From contig NC_009436.1 in NCBI RefSeq assembly GCF_000016325.1, positions 4,454,713 to 4,518,712 on the forward strand: a stretch of DNA of 64,000 nucleotides, written 5' to 3'. Below, in pieces: positions 47,178-60,026 of the stretch (position 1 is the first letter of the stretch; every line of letters begins with the position of its first letter). Source of the stretch: Enterobacter sp. 638. Lineage in GTDB: Bacteria; Pseudomonadota; Gammaproteobacteria; Enterobacterales; Enterobacteriaceae. The notes under the pieces are model-generated. The model was not told the DNA's origin. It worked only from the letters and a program-made list of their open reading frames with translations, and searched no databases. A program made the translations under genes and the position numbers.

Positions 47178-49007
47178 ATGTGTGGAATTGTTGGCGCAGT
47201 TGCGCAGCGTGATATTGCTGAAATCCTTATCGAAGGATTACGTCGTCTGGAATACCGTGGTTACGACTCTGCCGGCCTGGCAGTGGTCGATGCAGAAGGG
47301 CACATGACCCGTCTGCGCCGCCTCGGTAAAGTGCAAATGCTGGCGCAAGCCGCGGAAGAAACGCCGCTGCATGGCGGCACCGGTATTGCGCATACGCGCT
47401 GGGCGACCCACGGCGAACCCTCAGAAGGCAACGCGCACCCGCATGTGTCTGAACACATCGTCGTGGTGCATAACGGCATTATCGAAAACCACGAACCGCT
47501 GCGCGACGAACTCAAAGCGCGGGGTTACACCTTCGTTTCTGAAACTGATACCGAAGTTATTGCGCACCTGGTTCACTGGGAACTGGCGCAAGGCGGTACG
47601 CTGCGTGAGGCGGTGCTGCGTGCGATCCCTCAGCTGCGCGGTGCATACGGTACGGTGATCATGGATTCTCGCGATCCGAGCACCCTGCTGGCTGCCCGTT
47701 CCGGTAGCCCGATGGTCATCGGCATGGGTATGGGCGAAAACTTTATCGCCTCCGATCAGCTGGCTTTGCTGCCGGTTACTCGTCGCTTTATCTTCCTCGA
47801 AGAGGGTGATATCGCCGAAGTGACGCGTCGTAGCGTCACGGTCTTCGATAAGTCTGGCGCGCAGGTGAAGCGTCAGGAGATCGAATCCAATCTGCAGTAC
47901 GACGCGGGTGACAAAGGTACTTATCGTCACTACATGCAGAAAGAGATTTACGAGCAGCCAAACGCGATCAAAAACACGTTAATCGGGCGCATCAATCACG
48001 GCGAAGTGGATTTGAGCGAGCTGGGTGCAAACGCAAATGAGATGCTGGCGAAAGTTGAGCACATTCAGATTGTTGCTTGCGGAACGTCTTACAACTCCGG
48101 CATGGTTTCGCGTTACTGGTTTGAAGCGCTGGCTGGCGTACCGTGCGATGTGGAAATCGCATCGGAGTTCCGCTACCGCAAATCAGCGGTGCGTCGCAAC
48201 AGCCTGATGATCACTCTTTCCCAGTCTGGTGAAACGGCGGATACCCTGGCGGCACTGCGTTTGTCTAAAGAGCTGGGATATCTCGGTTCTCTGGCAATCT
48301 GTAACGTGCCGGGCTCGTCGCTGGTGCGTGAATCCGATCTGGCGCTGATGACCAAAGCGGGTACGGAAATCGGTGTAGCGTCGACCAAAGCGTTCACCAC
48401 GCAGCTGACCGTTCTGCTGATGCTGGTGGCGAAACTGGCACGTCTGAAAGGCCAGGATGCGGCGATTGAGCACGATATTGTGCATGGTTTGCAGGCGCTG
48501 CCGAGCCGTATCGAGCAGATGCTGTCTCAGGACAAACGCATTGAAGCGCTGGCGGAAGATTTCTCTGACAAACACCACGCGCTGTTCCTGGGCCGTGGCG
48601 ATCAGTATCCGATTGCGCTGGAAGGCGCGCTGAAGCTGAAAGAGATCTCTTATATTCACGCCGAAGCCTACGCGGCAGGTGAGCTGAAACATGGCCCACT
48701 GGCGCTGATTGACGCGGATATGCCGGTTATCGTCGTTGCACCGAACAACGAACTGCTGGAAAAACTGAAATCTAACATCGAAGAAGTGCGCGCCCGTGGC
48801 GGCCAGCTGTACGTCTTCGCCGATCAGGATGCCGGTTTTGTCAGCAATGACAACATGCACATCATCGAGATGCCGCATGTGGAAGAGGTGATTGCGCCTA
48901 TCTTCTATACCGTTCCGCTGCAACTGTTGGCTTATCACGTCGCGCTGATTAAAGGCACCGACGTTGACCAACCTCGTAACCTGGCGAAGTCAGTCACCGT
49001 AGAATAA
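47178..49007 (+). CDS. glmS: Glutamine:fructose-6-phosphate aminotransferase
   Basis: First committed step of amino-sugar synthesis: fructose 6-phosphate plus glutamine to glucosamine 6-phosphate. 609 residues as in E. coli: N-terminal class II glutaminase with Cys2 nucleophile (MCGIVGAV), then two SIS domains (ACGTSYNSG and [12 protein letters not shown]) and the C-terminal NLAKSVTVE. The leader between 47090 and 47177 has short hairpins (GCCCGGAAGGGC, TACCCAAAAGGGTA) and is the place where the sRNA GlmZ activates glmS in E. coli; the pairing was not tested here. Confidence 0.98.
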   Translation: MCGIVGAVAQRDIAEILIEGLRRLEYRGYDSAGLAVVDAEGHMTRLRRLGKVQMLAQAAEETPLHGGTGIAHTRWATHGEPSEGNAHPHVSEHIVVVHNGIIENHEPLRDELKARGYTFVSETDTEVIAHLVHWELAQGGTLREAVLRAIPQLRGAYGTVIMDSRDPSTLLAARSGSPMVIGMGMGENFIASDQLALLPVTRRFIFLEEGDIAEVTRRSVTVFDKSGAQVKRQEIESNLQYDAGDKGTYRHYMQKEIYEQPNAIKNTLIGRINHGEVDLSELGANANEMLAKVEHIQIVACGTSYNSGMVSRYWFEALAGVPCDVEIASEFRYRKSAVRRNSLMITLSQSGETADTLAALRLSKELGYLGSLAICNVPGSSLVRESDLALMTKAGTEIGVASTKAFTTQLTVLLMLVAKLARLKGQDAAIEHDIVHGLQALPSRIEQMLSQDKRIEALAEDFSDKHHALFLGRGDQYPIALEGALKLKEISYIHAEAYAAGELKHGPLALIDADMPVIVVAPNNELLEKLKSNIEEVRARGGQLYVFADQDAGFVSNDNMHIIEMPHVEEVIAPIFYTVPLQLLAYHVALIKGTDVDQPRNLAKSVTVE

Positions 49008-49016
49008 CCCCTTCAG

Positions 49017-49045
49017 GCTCCATCTTCGGGTGGAGCTTTTCTCTT
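49017..49045 (+). terminator. glmS terminator
   Basis: GCTCCA / TGGAGC stem with TCTTCGGG loop followed by TTTTCTCTTT. Confidence 0.8.
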
Positions 49046-49221
49046 TCCTTCTGGTTTGTTTTTAATCAATTCTCCTCTCTTTATATTGATGACAATCTGT
49101 CATTTTCAGCTACTTTTTCAGTGTCACACAAATAAAATTTTTCTGAAAACAGAGTGTCATAAAGATATCTAACTTACTGTTTATTAAAAATTATTTCTTG
49201 GGTTTTTAAGCTAAACTTTTC

Positions 49222-49261
49222 ATGTCATAAAACTGTCATATTTCGTACATTTATCTGTCAC
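49222..49261 (+). promoter_or_regulatory. Tandem Pho boxes of the pstS promoter
   Basis: ATGTCATAAAACTGTCAT (49222-49239) matches the PhoB consensus except its first base; a second, weaker box (49244-49261, ending TCTGTCAC) follows with the 22-bp period seen in E. coli. A -10 TATTTT lies at 49273-49278. More partial boxes (CTGTCAT at 49097, GTGTCAT at 49153) lie upstream. Confidence 0.85.
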
Positions 49262-49295
49262 CTGATTGTCCTATTTTGCTCATCGTAGCCACTAA

Positions 49296-50369
<1,074 letters not shown>

Positions 50370-50390
50370 TTTGGCATACTGACGAAAATG

Positions 50391-50409
50391 GCGGGTGAAT
50401 TTCACCCGC
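50391..50409 (+). terminator. pstS-pstC intercistronic hairpin
   Basis: GCGGGTGAA / TTCACCCGC, a 9-bp perfect stem with a minimal loop and only a short T-rich tail, 21 bases after pstS. Probably gives partial termination or mRNA protection so that the binding protein is made in excess over the permease. Confidence 0.7.
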
Positions 50410-50442
50410 TTTACTTCGTAAACGTATTTAACAGAAGAGTAA

Positions 50443-52295
<1,853 letters not shown>

Positions 52296-52329
52296 TTTTT
52301 ACGGCGCGGCATCACGCGGCGCCGAATGA

Positions 52330-53115
<786 letters not shown>

Positions 53116-53121
53116 TATGTC

Positions 53122-53238
53122 CTTCATCTTTTAGGCTGTACCCGCGTTGGCTGCCTTTGCTCACCCCGGTCACGTAGAGAACTACGCTTTCGGGGATTCG
53201 CTCAGTTGCCGCCCTGTTGCAGCCAGAAATATTTTGGG
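53122..53238. repeat. ERIC element between pstB and phoU
   Basis: About 117 bp carrying the ERIC core: CGTTGGCTGCC, GCTCACCCCGGTCAC, a central dyad (CGTAG / CTACG), GGGGATTCGCTCAGTTGCCG and the T-rich end. Somewhat diverged from the consensus. It lies inside an operon and would be transcribed as a long imperfect hairpin, ending a few bases before the phoU ribosome site. Confidence 0.85.
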
Positions 53239-53252
53239 CATCTGGAGGAATG

Positions 53253-53978
53253 ATGGACAATCTCAACCTTAATAAACACATTTCCGGTCAGTTTAACGCC
53301 GAGCTGGAAAGCATTCGCACTCAGGTAATGACCATGGGTGGCATGGTGGAGCAGCAGCTTTCTGATGCGATTACCGCGATGCACAATCAGGACAGCGAGC
53401 TGGCAAAGCGCGTGGTCGAAGGCGACAAAAACGTCAACATGATGGAAGTCGCGATCGACGAAGCGTGCGTGCGCATTATTGCGAAACGTCAGCCGACGGC
53501 GAGCGACCTGCGTCTGGTGATGGCGATCATCAAAACCATCGCAGAACTGGAACGTATTGGCGACGTGGCTGATAAAATCTGCCGCACGGCGCTGGAGAAA
53601 TTCTCTCACCAGCATCAGCCGCTGCTGGTCAGCCTTGAGTCGCTGGGCCGCCACACCGTGCAAATGCTGCATGACGTGCTGGATGCCTTTGCGCGTATGG
53701 ATCTGGACGAAGCAGTGCGTATCTACCGTGAAGACAAGAAAGTCGACCAGGAATATGAAGGCATTGTGCGTCAGCTGATGACCTACATGATGGAAGATCC
53801 GCGCACCATTCCAAGCGTCCTGACCGCGCTGTTCTGCGCACGTTCTATCGAGCGTATCGGCGATCGTTGTCAGAACATTTGCGAATACATCTTCTACTTC
53901 GTGAAGGGACAAGATTTCCGTCACGTTGGCGGCGATGAGCTGGACAAACTGCTGGCCGGTAGCGATCCGAAAGAGTGA
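53253..53978 (+). CDS. phoU: Phosphate-specific transport accessory protein PhoU
   Basis: Negative regulator of PhoR-PhoB signalling and of Pst activity. 241 residues as in E. coli: two three-helix PhoU repeats, each with an E(R)IGD metal-binding motif ([12 protein letters not shown] and [13 protein letters not shown]). The second of two adjacent ATGs is chosen, four bases after GGAGG. Confidence 0.97.
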   Translation: MDNLNLNKHISGQFNAELESIRTQVMTMGGMVEQQLSDAITAMHNQDSELAKRVVEGDKNVNMMEVAIDEACVRIIAKRQPTASDLRLVMAIIKTIAELERIGDVADKICRTALEKFSHQHQPLLVSLESLGRHTVQMLHDVLDAFARMDLDEAVRIYREDKKVDQEYEGIVRQLMTYMMEDPRTIPSVLTALFCARSIERIGDRCQNICEYIFYFVKGQDFRHVGGDELDKLLAGSDPKE

Positions 53979-53989
53979 TGTTGGCCTAA

Positions 53990-54010
53990 CCCTCTCCCAC
54001 CGGGAGAGGG
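53990..54010. repeat. CCCTC/GAGGG intergenic hairpin repeat, copy B1
   Basis: CCCTCTCCCACCGGGAGAGGG, arms of 9 bp, 12 bases after phoU. Could serve as a shared terminator structure with copy B2 between convergent phoU and yieH. Confidence 0.75.
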
Positions 54011-54051
54011 AAGGTTTCGCGACGTTCCCTCAATCACTGCGCGTTTCGCTT

Positions 54052-54089
54052 TTCTCCCTCTCCTTTGGGAGAGGGTTGGTGTGAGGGAA
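54052..54089. repeat. CCCTC/GAGGG intergenic hairpin repeat, copy B2
   Basis: TTCTCCCTCTCC - TTT - GGGAGAGGG followed by TTGGTGTGAGGG, the long form of the repeat, three bases before the yieH stop. Confidence 0.75.
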
Positions 54090-54091
54090 AC

Positions 54092-54757
54092 TTAGCGGGT
54101 AATCTTCCATCCACGCGCTTTCCACAATTCAGGCAGTTGCGCTAAATCGGTAAACGTCGTGACTTTCGGGTGGTCAATCGGCTTGTTATGCGGATCGGCG
54201 CAGAAGTAAAACACCTCCATTCCCGCATCAATCCCCGACTGCGCGCCCGCGCTGGAATCGTCCACCAGAATACAGTTCTCCACGTTCACGTTCATCGCTT
54301 TCGCCGCATGGAACATCAACGCAGGATCTGGCTTCCAGCGCTGGATATCGTAACCGCTGAACAGTTTTTCCGGGAAGTGATGCAACATCTTCAGTTTGCC
54401 AAGAGAGTGCTGCATTTTGGTGACCGGGCCGTTAGACACCACGCACATCGGTACCGCCATGGAATCCAGCAGCGCATTCGCGCCCGCGATGACGTCCAGT
54501 TCCGAGTCGAAGAGGCGTGCGACCTCGGCGCGGTAAACAGGTTCTAAGTCCGCTTTCGCAAGACTGACGCCGTGCTCGGCGTTGATGATGTCAATAATCT
54601 CGTAAAGCTTCACGCCTTTAAAGCGCTTAAAGATCTCTTCGAGATCGAGCGTAATGCCAAATTCCTGGAACATGCTGACATACGCGCGGGAACAAATGAC
54701 CTCACTGTCGACCAGCGTACCGTCGCAGTCGAAAAATACCGCTTCAATCTCAGACAT
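54092..54757 (-). CDS. yieH: 6-phosphogluconate phosphatase YieH (HAD family)
   Basis: HAD-superfamily hydrolase of 221 residues, acting on 6-phosphogluconate and purine-related phosphates in E. coli. Catalytic motif I FFDCDGTLVDSE, motif II VVSNG, motif III around the lysine of RWKPDP and motif IV LVDDSSAGAQSG. Start at ATG 54757 (MSEIEAV). In K-12 cbr, yieK/L and bgl genes separate it from phoU; here they are absent. Confidence 0.95.
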   Translation of the reverse strand: MSEIEAVFFDCDGTLVDSEVICSRAYVSMFQEFGITLDLEEIFKRFKGVKLYEIIDIINAEHGVSLAKADLEPVYRAEVARLFDSELDVIAGANALLDSMAVPMCVVSNGPVTKMQHSLGKLKMLHHFPEKLFSGYDIQRWKPDPALMFHAAKAMNVNVENCILVDDSSAGAQSGIDAGMEVFYFCADPHNKPIDHPKVTTFTDLAQLPELWKARGWKITR

Positions 54758-54806
54758 GCTTTTCCCTTTTAACAAGTTTAACGTTTACGTAATGCAGAAT
54801 CACGAG

Positions 54807-54822
54807 ACGCAATCGTTGCCGT
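54807..54822. promoter_or_regulatory. PurR-like box upstream of adeP
   Basis: ACGCAATCGTTGCCGT matches 13 of 16 bases of the PurR palindrome ACGCAAACGTTTGCGT, about 100 bp before adeP. adeP (yieG) is a PurR regulon member in E. coli as I recall. Confidence 0.6.
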
Positions 54823-54924
54823 ATAAGCAAAATCAATGAAAAAAAGTATCTCGTAACCGCCCTTATTGTCGCATTTTGGTATAGGATAGCGACGAATTTT
54901 CCCTCCTATGTTCGGAAATTGATG

Positions 54925-56262
54925 ATGAGTCAACAACACACTACCCAGACGTCTGGTCAGGGTTTGCTTGAGCGCGTGTTCAAATTGCGCGAGCACGGCA
55001 CGACGGCACGCACCGAAGTGATCGCTGGTTTCACCACCTTCCTGACGATGGTGTATATCGTTTTTGTTAACCCGCAAATTTTGGGCGTTGCTGGCATGGA
55101 TACCAGCGCCGTCTTCGTCACCACCTGTCTGATTGCTGCTCTCGGCAGTATTCTGATGGGCGTGTTTGCTAACCTCCCGGTGGCACTGGCGCCAGCGATG
55201 GGTCTTAACGCCTTCTTCGCGTTTGTCGTCGTGCAGGCGATGGGCCTGCCGTGGCAAGTGGGGATGGGCGCCATCTTCTGGGGCGCTGTCGGCCTGTTGC
55301 TGCTGACCATTTTCCGCGTGCGTTACTGGATGATTGCCAATATCCCGGTGAGCCTGCGCGTGGGGATTACCAGCGGTATCGGTTTATTCATCGGCATGAT
55401 GGGTCTGAAAAACGCGGGGGTCATCGTCGCGAACCCAGAAACACTGGTGAGTATTGGTAACCTAGCGTCTCACAGCGTTCTGCTGGGTGTGCTGGGCTTC
55501 TTTATCATCGCGATTCTGGCGTCCCGCAATATTCATGCGGCAGTGCTGGTGTCTATCGTGGTGACCACGCTACTGGGCTGGATGATGGGCGACGTGCAAT
55601 ATCACGGCATCGTCTCCGCACCACCGAGCGTGTCTAGCGTGATTGGCCACGTTGATCTGGCGGGGTCGTTTAACCTGGGGCTGGCGGGCGTGATTTTCTC
55701 CTTCATGCTGGTCAACCTGTTCGACTCCTCCGGGACGCTGATTGGCGTGACCGACAAAGCCGGTCTGGCAGATGAGAATGGCAAATTCCCGCGCATGAAA
55801 CAGGCGCTGTTTGTGGATAGCGTGTCATCTGTCGCGGGCTCATTTATCGGTACGTCGTCCGTTACCGCTTACATTGAGTCGTCGTCTGGCGTTTCCGTCG
55901 GTGGCCGTACCGGTCTGACGGCCGTTGTGGTGGGTCTTCTGTTCCTGCTGGTGATCTTCCTTTCGCCGCTGGCAGGCATGGTGCCACCGTATGCAGCTGC
56001 AGGCGCGCTGATTTACGTGGGCGTGCTGATGACCTCTAGCCTGTCGCGCGTGAAGTGGGACGATTTAACCGAAGCGGTTCCGGCGTTTATTACTGCCGTG
56101 ATGATGCCGTTCAGCTTCTCGATTACCGAAGGTATCGCGCTGGGCTTTATCTCTTATTGCGTGATGAAAATCGGTACAGGACGTTTGCGCGAGCTCAGCC
56201 CATGCGTTGTTGTCGTGGCGCTGCTGTTTGTGCTGAAGATTGTGTTTATTGATGCACACTAA
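54925..56262 (+). CDS. adeP: High-affinity adenine permease AdeP (YieG/PurP)
   Basis: Inner-membrane adenine:H+ symporter of the NCS2/AzgA branch. 445 residues as in E. coli, about 12-14 membrane segments, with AzgA-type signatures APAMGLNAFFAF, NLFDSSGTLIG and GTSSVTAYIESSSG. The third possible start (ATG 54925, MSQQHTT) gives family length. Divergent from yieH. Confidence 0.96.
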   Translation: MSQQHTTQTSGQGLLERVFKLREHGTTARTEVIAGFTTFLTMVYIVFVNPQILGVAGMDTSAVFVTTCLIAALGSILMGVFANLPVALAPAMGLNAFFAFVVVQAMGLPWQVGMGAIFWGAVGLLLLTIFRVRYWMIANIPVSLRVGITSGIGLFIGMMGLKNAGVIVANPETLVSIGNLASHSVLLGVLGFFIIAILASRNIHAAVLVSIVVTTLLGWMMGDVQYHGIVSAPPSVSSVIGHVDLAGSFNLGLAGVIFSFMLVNLFDSSGTLIGVTDKAGLADENGKFPRMKQALFVDSVSSVAGSFIGTSSVTAYIESSSGVSVGGRTGLTAVVVGLLFLLVIFLSPLAGMVPPYAAAGALIYVGVLMTSSLSRVKWDDLTEAVPAFITAVMMPFSFSITEGIALGFISYCVMKIGTGRLRELSPCVVVVALLFVLKIVFIDAH

Positions 56263-56276
56263 GGTGCTACGTGAGT

Positions 56277-56298
56277 TCCCTCTCCCTGTGGGAGAGGG
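56277..56298. repeat. CCCTC/GAGGG intergenic hairpin repeat, copy C
   Basis: TCCCTCTCCCTGTGGGAGAGGG, 9-bp arms, between the convergent adeP and yieF. Confidence 0.75.
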
Positions 56299-56316
56299 CA
56301 ACTGACCGCAATGAGC

Positions 56317-56883
56317 TTATGCTTTAACCCGCTGAATATACTCCCCAAACGCGGTCAGCTGACCGGTCAGATGATCCAGCGTGCTTTGATCGACCACTTC
56401 GCCCGTTTGCGTATCCACTTTATTCTGAATCACACCGCCCATAAATTCCGGCTTATTCATCACCATCGCATCCAGGAATACCAGGATTTGGCGCAGGTGA
56501 TACTGACAGCGTGCACCGCCAATCGCCCCCATTGAGCTGGTCTGAATCAGCACCGGTTTACCGGCAAGCGGCTGATTGGGTAAGCGTGACAGCCAGTCGA
56601 TCGCATTCTTCAACCCACCCGGCACCGAGTAGTTATATTCCGGTGTGACAATCACCACGCCGTCCGCCTGGCGAATTTGCTCTGCAAGCGCTTCCACACT
56701 GTGCGGGAAACCCTCTTCCTGCTGAAGATCGGCGTCATACAGCGGAATATCACCAATGGAAGGTAATGCCGATACGTCCATTCCCGCAGGGGCAATCTTG
56801 GGTAACGTGCGGGCAACCATCCCATTAAATGAGCCTTTACGCAGGCTTCCCAGTAACGTAACAACTTTCAACGTATCAGACAT
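56317..56883 (-). CDS. yieF: NAD(P)H-dependent FMN reductase, quinone/chromate reductase
   Basis: Flavodoxin-like reductase (also called chrR) that reduces quinones and chromate in two-electron steps, limiting oxidative stress. 188 residues as in E. coli: FMN phosphate loop GSLRKGSFN at 11-19 and the signature TPEYNYSVPGGLKNAIDWLSR. Follows yieE by 35 bp, as in the K-12 yieEF pair. Its role in physiology beyond the reductase activity is uncertain. Confidence 0.95.
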   Translation of the reverse strand: MSDTLKVVTLLGSLRKGSFNGMVARTLPKIAPAGMDVSALPSIGDIPLYDADLQQEEGFPHSVEALAEQIRQADGVVIVTPEYNYSVPGGLKNAIDWLSRLPNQPLAGKPVLIQTSSMGAIGGARCQYHLRQILVFLDAMVMNKPEFMGGVIQNKVDTQTGEVVDQSTLDHLTGQLTAFGEYIQRVKA

Positions 56884-56918
56884 GACTACTCCTTTACACC
56901 ATGATGGCCCAGGACGGG

Positions 56919-57665
56919 TCAGTTGAGGGTTAGCGCTTTTTCGATCGGTAAACTGATTAATCTTATCAGGCGTGCTGCAGGTATGTTAGCGCGAGCCGGG
57001 ACATCCGGCAGGCTATGCCACCCGTGTCGACTGTCAAATTCCCAGACTCTCAGGCGTTCAATGGCAGGTGTCACGGCGATGGACCAGATCAAGACGTCTT
57101 CGGCGTCGCTAAGCGCTTCAACGCGTTCCGCTTTGGCTGAACGCAGGCGGCCTGAACCGGGCAGGAGCTGCAACAAGCTCGCATCGTCGACCGCGCAGCC
57201 CGAGAGTTTTTGGATGCTCTGACGTAGCGTAATGAGCTGCGCTTTGGCTTCGTTGGGATCGTTTTGATTGCGCACCCAAAGCTTTTCATTGCTGGAGAGC
57301 GGGTAATCGTCATGCGCGTGAGGACCGTGGAAGCTATGCGTCACGCGCTGGAGTTCCATATCCAGGCCGCAATCACCCTCTGTCGTCAGCGCCACACCCA
57401 CGATATTCCCCGTATATGCCACCGAGAAACGCGGGAGTTCGGGGTCAGCAAAAACGGGACGGCCCTCGGGCTGCGTGAGCATTTCCGGGAGTTCGCTGGT
57501 GCCATAAAGCATAAACATCAGTTCGGCGAGTAACGCTCGGGAGGCCAGGAATCGCGAGCGTCGATGTTCCGGCAGCGTACGCGCCTGATTGTGGCAGGCC
57601 GAAGAGAGCCTGACGGAAGCAAGTCGTCCTTCTGTCAGTATCCCTCTTGCAAAATGCGTTGCCAT
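56919..57665 (-). CDS. yieE: Predicted 4'-phosphopantetheinyl transferase-like protein YieE
   Basis: 248-residue protein of the Sfp/HetI phosphopantetheinyl transferase fold (E. coli 249). The magnesium-binding motif CGLDMELQR is present, but the usual second motif WxxKEA is replaced by LITLRQSIQKLSG, as in E. coli, so activity on carrier proteins is not assured. Start ATG 57665 (MATHFARG) with GGAG five bases upstream; an upstream ATG at 57677 is less likely. Function is not established. Confidence 0.88.
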   Translation of the reverse strand: MATHFARGILTEGRLASVRLSSACHNQARTLPEHRRSRFLASRALLAELMFMLYGTSELPEMLTQPEGRPVFADPELPRFSVAYTGNIVGVALTTEGDCGLDMELQRVTHSFHGPHAHDDYPLSSNEKLWVRNQNDPNEAKAQLITLRQSIQKLSGCAVDDASLLQLLPGSGRLRSAKAERVEALSDAEDVLIWSIAVTPAIERLRVWEFDSRHGWHSLPDVPARANIPAARLIRLISLPIEKALTLN

Positions 57666-57807
57666 TTTTCGCTCCATGATAATGGTCAGTGACAGGTTAA
57701 ACGGTTACACCATTATCGCTTAACTTTGCATCTGTTTTAATCGGTAAATGGAAGTATGAGAAGCCAATGAACCGAACTTTACATTTGCAGAGGCAAAAAA
57801 GAGATCT

Positions 57808-58770
57808 TTAGCGCAGTGAATCGCAGTACAACGCCTTGATCGTCTCTTTCAACCAGACAATTTTGGGATTGTGACTGTTCCGTTTATGCCAGATCAGCGT
57901 GAAGGGCACGGTGAGTTTTTCAGACAGCGCTTCGTCAATGGGGATTGGGCGGCTGACGAGATTGCGCTGGTGGATCTGATTATAGTGATGGCAATACTGC
58001 GGCGCGGTCGCAATGTAGTTGTGATGAGGCTGCGCGGCCATAAACATCGACTGCTCAAAACCCGGCAGACTGAGGGCAATATTGCGCTCGCGCCCCATCT
58101 CTCTGAGCACTTCGTCCAGCGCCCAAGTGTCGCTGCGTTCCCAAAAGATGCTGATGTGCGGATAGCGCAGAAACGTGTCCAGATTCCACTCTTCCTTGAG
58201 TGCGGGGTGATCTTCGCGCAAATAGACGCACGGACGGTCGCTGAACAGGATTTCGTAGTCGATAAACCACGGCATCAATTTCAGGAGCTCGCGCGAGCGT
58301 GGATGCGTTTCGCGTCCGGTAAAGCCGAGATCGACCTCCCCCCGCGTTATGGCATCCAGTGAATCGTAATCCCAGTGCCGCATGCGCACGGTCGCCTGCG
58401 GATAGCGCTGATTCACCTGTTCCAGCAGGGTATTAAAACGGATGAGCATCAGCGGCGTTTCCGCCGCCAGTTCGAATTTCAGTCCACCCGGCGAGTCGTG
58501 GTGGAATTTATCGAGGATCTGATTGCCAATCTGCATCCAGTCCGTGAGGTCTTGTTCGAGACTGACCGTCAGCGGTGTAGGAAGCAGGCCCAGCGGCGTT
58601 TTGACAAATAGCGGGTCGTCAAACCAGTCGCGCAGTTTCGCCAGCGATTTGCTGACCGCCGATGGCGTGACGTTCATGCGCTTTGCCGCTTTGGTGACGC
58701 TGCGCTCCTGCAGCAACAGCTGCAGGCACAGTAACAGGTTAAGATCGAGACTGCTGAGGGGCTTCTTCAT
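57808..58770 (-). CDS. yidZ: LysR-family regulator YidZ
   Basis: 320-residue LysR-type regulator, linked in E. coli to anaerobic resistance to nitric oxide. N-terminal winged helix (about 5-66) with [24 protein letters not shown], then a periplasmic-binding-like effector domain. Start at ATG 58770 gives E. coli length (319). The start lies 32 bp inside the 3' end of mdtL on the same strand. Confidence 0.94.
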   Translation of the reverse strand: MKKPLSSLDLNLLLCLQLLLQERSVTKAAKRMNVTPSAVSKSLAKLRDWFDDPLFVKTPLGLLPTPLTVSLEQDLTDWMQIGNQILDKFHHDSPGGLKFELAAETPLMLIRFNTLLEQVNQRYPQATVRMRHWDYDSLDAITRGEVDLGFTGRETHPRSRELLKLMPWFIDYEILFSDRPCVYLREDHPALKEEWNLDTFLRYPHISIFWERSDTWALDEVLREMGRERNIALSLPGFEQSMFMAAQPHHNYIATAPQYCHHYNQIHQRNLVSRPIPIDEALSEKLTVPFTLIWHKRNSHNPKIVWLKETIKALYCDSLR

Positions 58771-59914
58771 AATGCGCCGCGGGCTGTATCGCCAAAAGTA
58801 ACAGGATACACAGCATGCTACAGCCAATCAGAATCCCGATCAGCATATTCAGGGCATTAAGACCGATCACCGCCGCGAGCCAAATCCACAGGGATGACCC
58901 GCACACCTGTGCAATACCCAGCGCGGAACTGGCGACGCCAGCGCGCAAAGAGAACGGCCCTAACGCCTGGCTCATCGCCACGCCAAATCCCACGGAGAAA
59001 CCAGCGCAAATCAGCGTAATGCCCCCCAGCATGATGGCATGCGAACTTGCGGTAGCCAGGATCACGCCTGCGGCCAGGAACAGTACCTGAGAAGTGAGCA
59101 TCAGCGAGCGCTGGCTAAAGACGTTCAGTGCAAAGGGGGTGGAAAACGACACCGCCATGCTGACCATCGCCGTCAGCGCCATCACCGTGGAATATTCTCC
59201 GCGATCAAAACCCATCGTTTCCATCAGCAACACTGGGGAAACGTTTACAAAGGTGAGAATGACGGCCACGCTCAGGGTGGTGACCAGCAGACGGCTGATG
59301 AAAAAGCGGTTAAGCAGTTTTTCGGCAGGTTGAACCGTCGCGGAGTGCCCGGAATGATGCGAGCCGGGGTGCGTCTCTTTGAGCACGGTGATCGACAAAA
59401 TAAAGACCAACGCGCCCATGGCGGCCATCGTCCAGAACAGGCTCTGCCACGGCAGTTTGAGCATAATGAGATAGCCGACCACCGGCGCGAGCACTGGAAT
59501 AATACAGGTGATGCCGTTAAGCATGGAAAGCACTTTGGCGCGACGCTGAGCGCTGAGGGTATCGCGTAAAATCGCAAATGCCACCACGTAGCAACCGCCC
59601 GCGCCGATGCCCTGGATAAAACGGCCTGACAGGAACAGCGTGCTGTCTTGCGCCATTGAGCAGAGTACGGAAGCCAAGGCAAAGATCACTGCGCCGGTAA
59701 TGGCGACAGGTTGTCGTCCGGCTTTATCGGCGATCTTCCCGGCAAATAGCATCGACGATGCCATACCCGCCAGATAGGCTGAAAACGCGATATGTAGTTG
59801 CGCTTCGCTGGCCCCTAAATCGCGCGCGATGTGCGGGAGGCCAACCAGATACATATCTATGCCTGATGGATAAAGTAAAACCAAAGCAAAACTACAAAAC
59901 AGAAAACGCGCCAT
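58739..59914 (-). CDS. mdtL: MFS drug efflux protein MdtL
   Basis: Inner-membrane drug:proton antiporter of the DHA1 family, chloramphenicol-related in E. coli. 391 residues as in E. coli, 12 membrane helices; motif [13 protein letters not shown] between helices 2 and 3 and a motif C-like [15 protein letters not shown]. The C-terminal cytoplasmic tail differs from K-12. In K-12 tnaCAB lies upstream; here only a 112-bp gap with a perfect palindrome separates it from mnmE. Confidence 0.95.
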   Translation of the reverse strand: MARFLFCSFALVLLYPSGIDMYLVGLPHIARDLGASEAQLHIAFSAYLAGMASSMLFAGKIADKAGRQPVAITGAVIFALASVLCSMAQDSTLFLSGRFIQGIGAGGCYVVAFAILRDTLSAQRRAKVLSMLNGITCIIPVLAPVVGYLIMLKLPWQSLFWTMAAMGALVFILSITVLKETHPGSHHSGHSATVQPAEKLLNRFFISRLLVTTLSVAVILTFVNVSPVLLMETMGFDRGEYSTVMALTAMVSMAVSFSTPFALNVFSQRSLMLTSQVLFLAAGVILATASSHAIMLGGITLICAGFSVGFGVAMSQALGPFSLRAGVASSALGIAQVCGSSLWIWLAAVIGLNALNMLIGILIGCSMLCILLLLAIQPAAHYEEAPQQSRS

Positions 59915-59981
59915 AAATCCCCCATGTCAGGCAGGCGCAAAGCATAGGGGGATAACTGTGAAAGCGCGAGTTGCCATTTGG

Positions 59982-60016
59982 ACACTAGTGATTTCCTGCC
60001 AGGAAATCACTAGTGT
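59982..60016. repeat. 35-bp perfect palindrome between mnmE and mdtL
   Basis: Arms ACACTAGTGATTTCCTG and its exact complement (17 bp each) around one C. No T-run on either side. It lies 10 bases past the mnmE stop and 67 bases before the mdtL ATG. Confidence 0.9.
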
Positions 60017-60026
60017 GTCGTGAGGA

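Noticed and set aside
56919..57665. yieE as a confirmed phosphopantetheinyl transferase
   Set aside because: The second catalytic motif is not canonical, so only a fold-level prediction is given.
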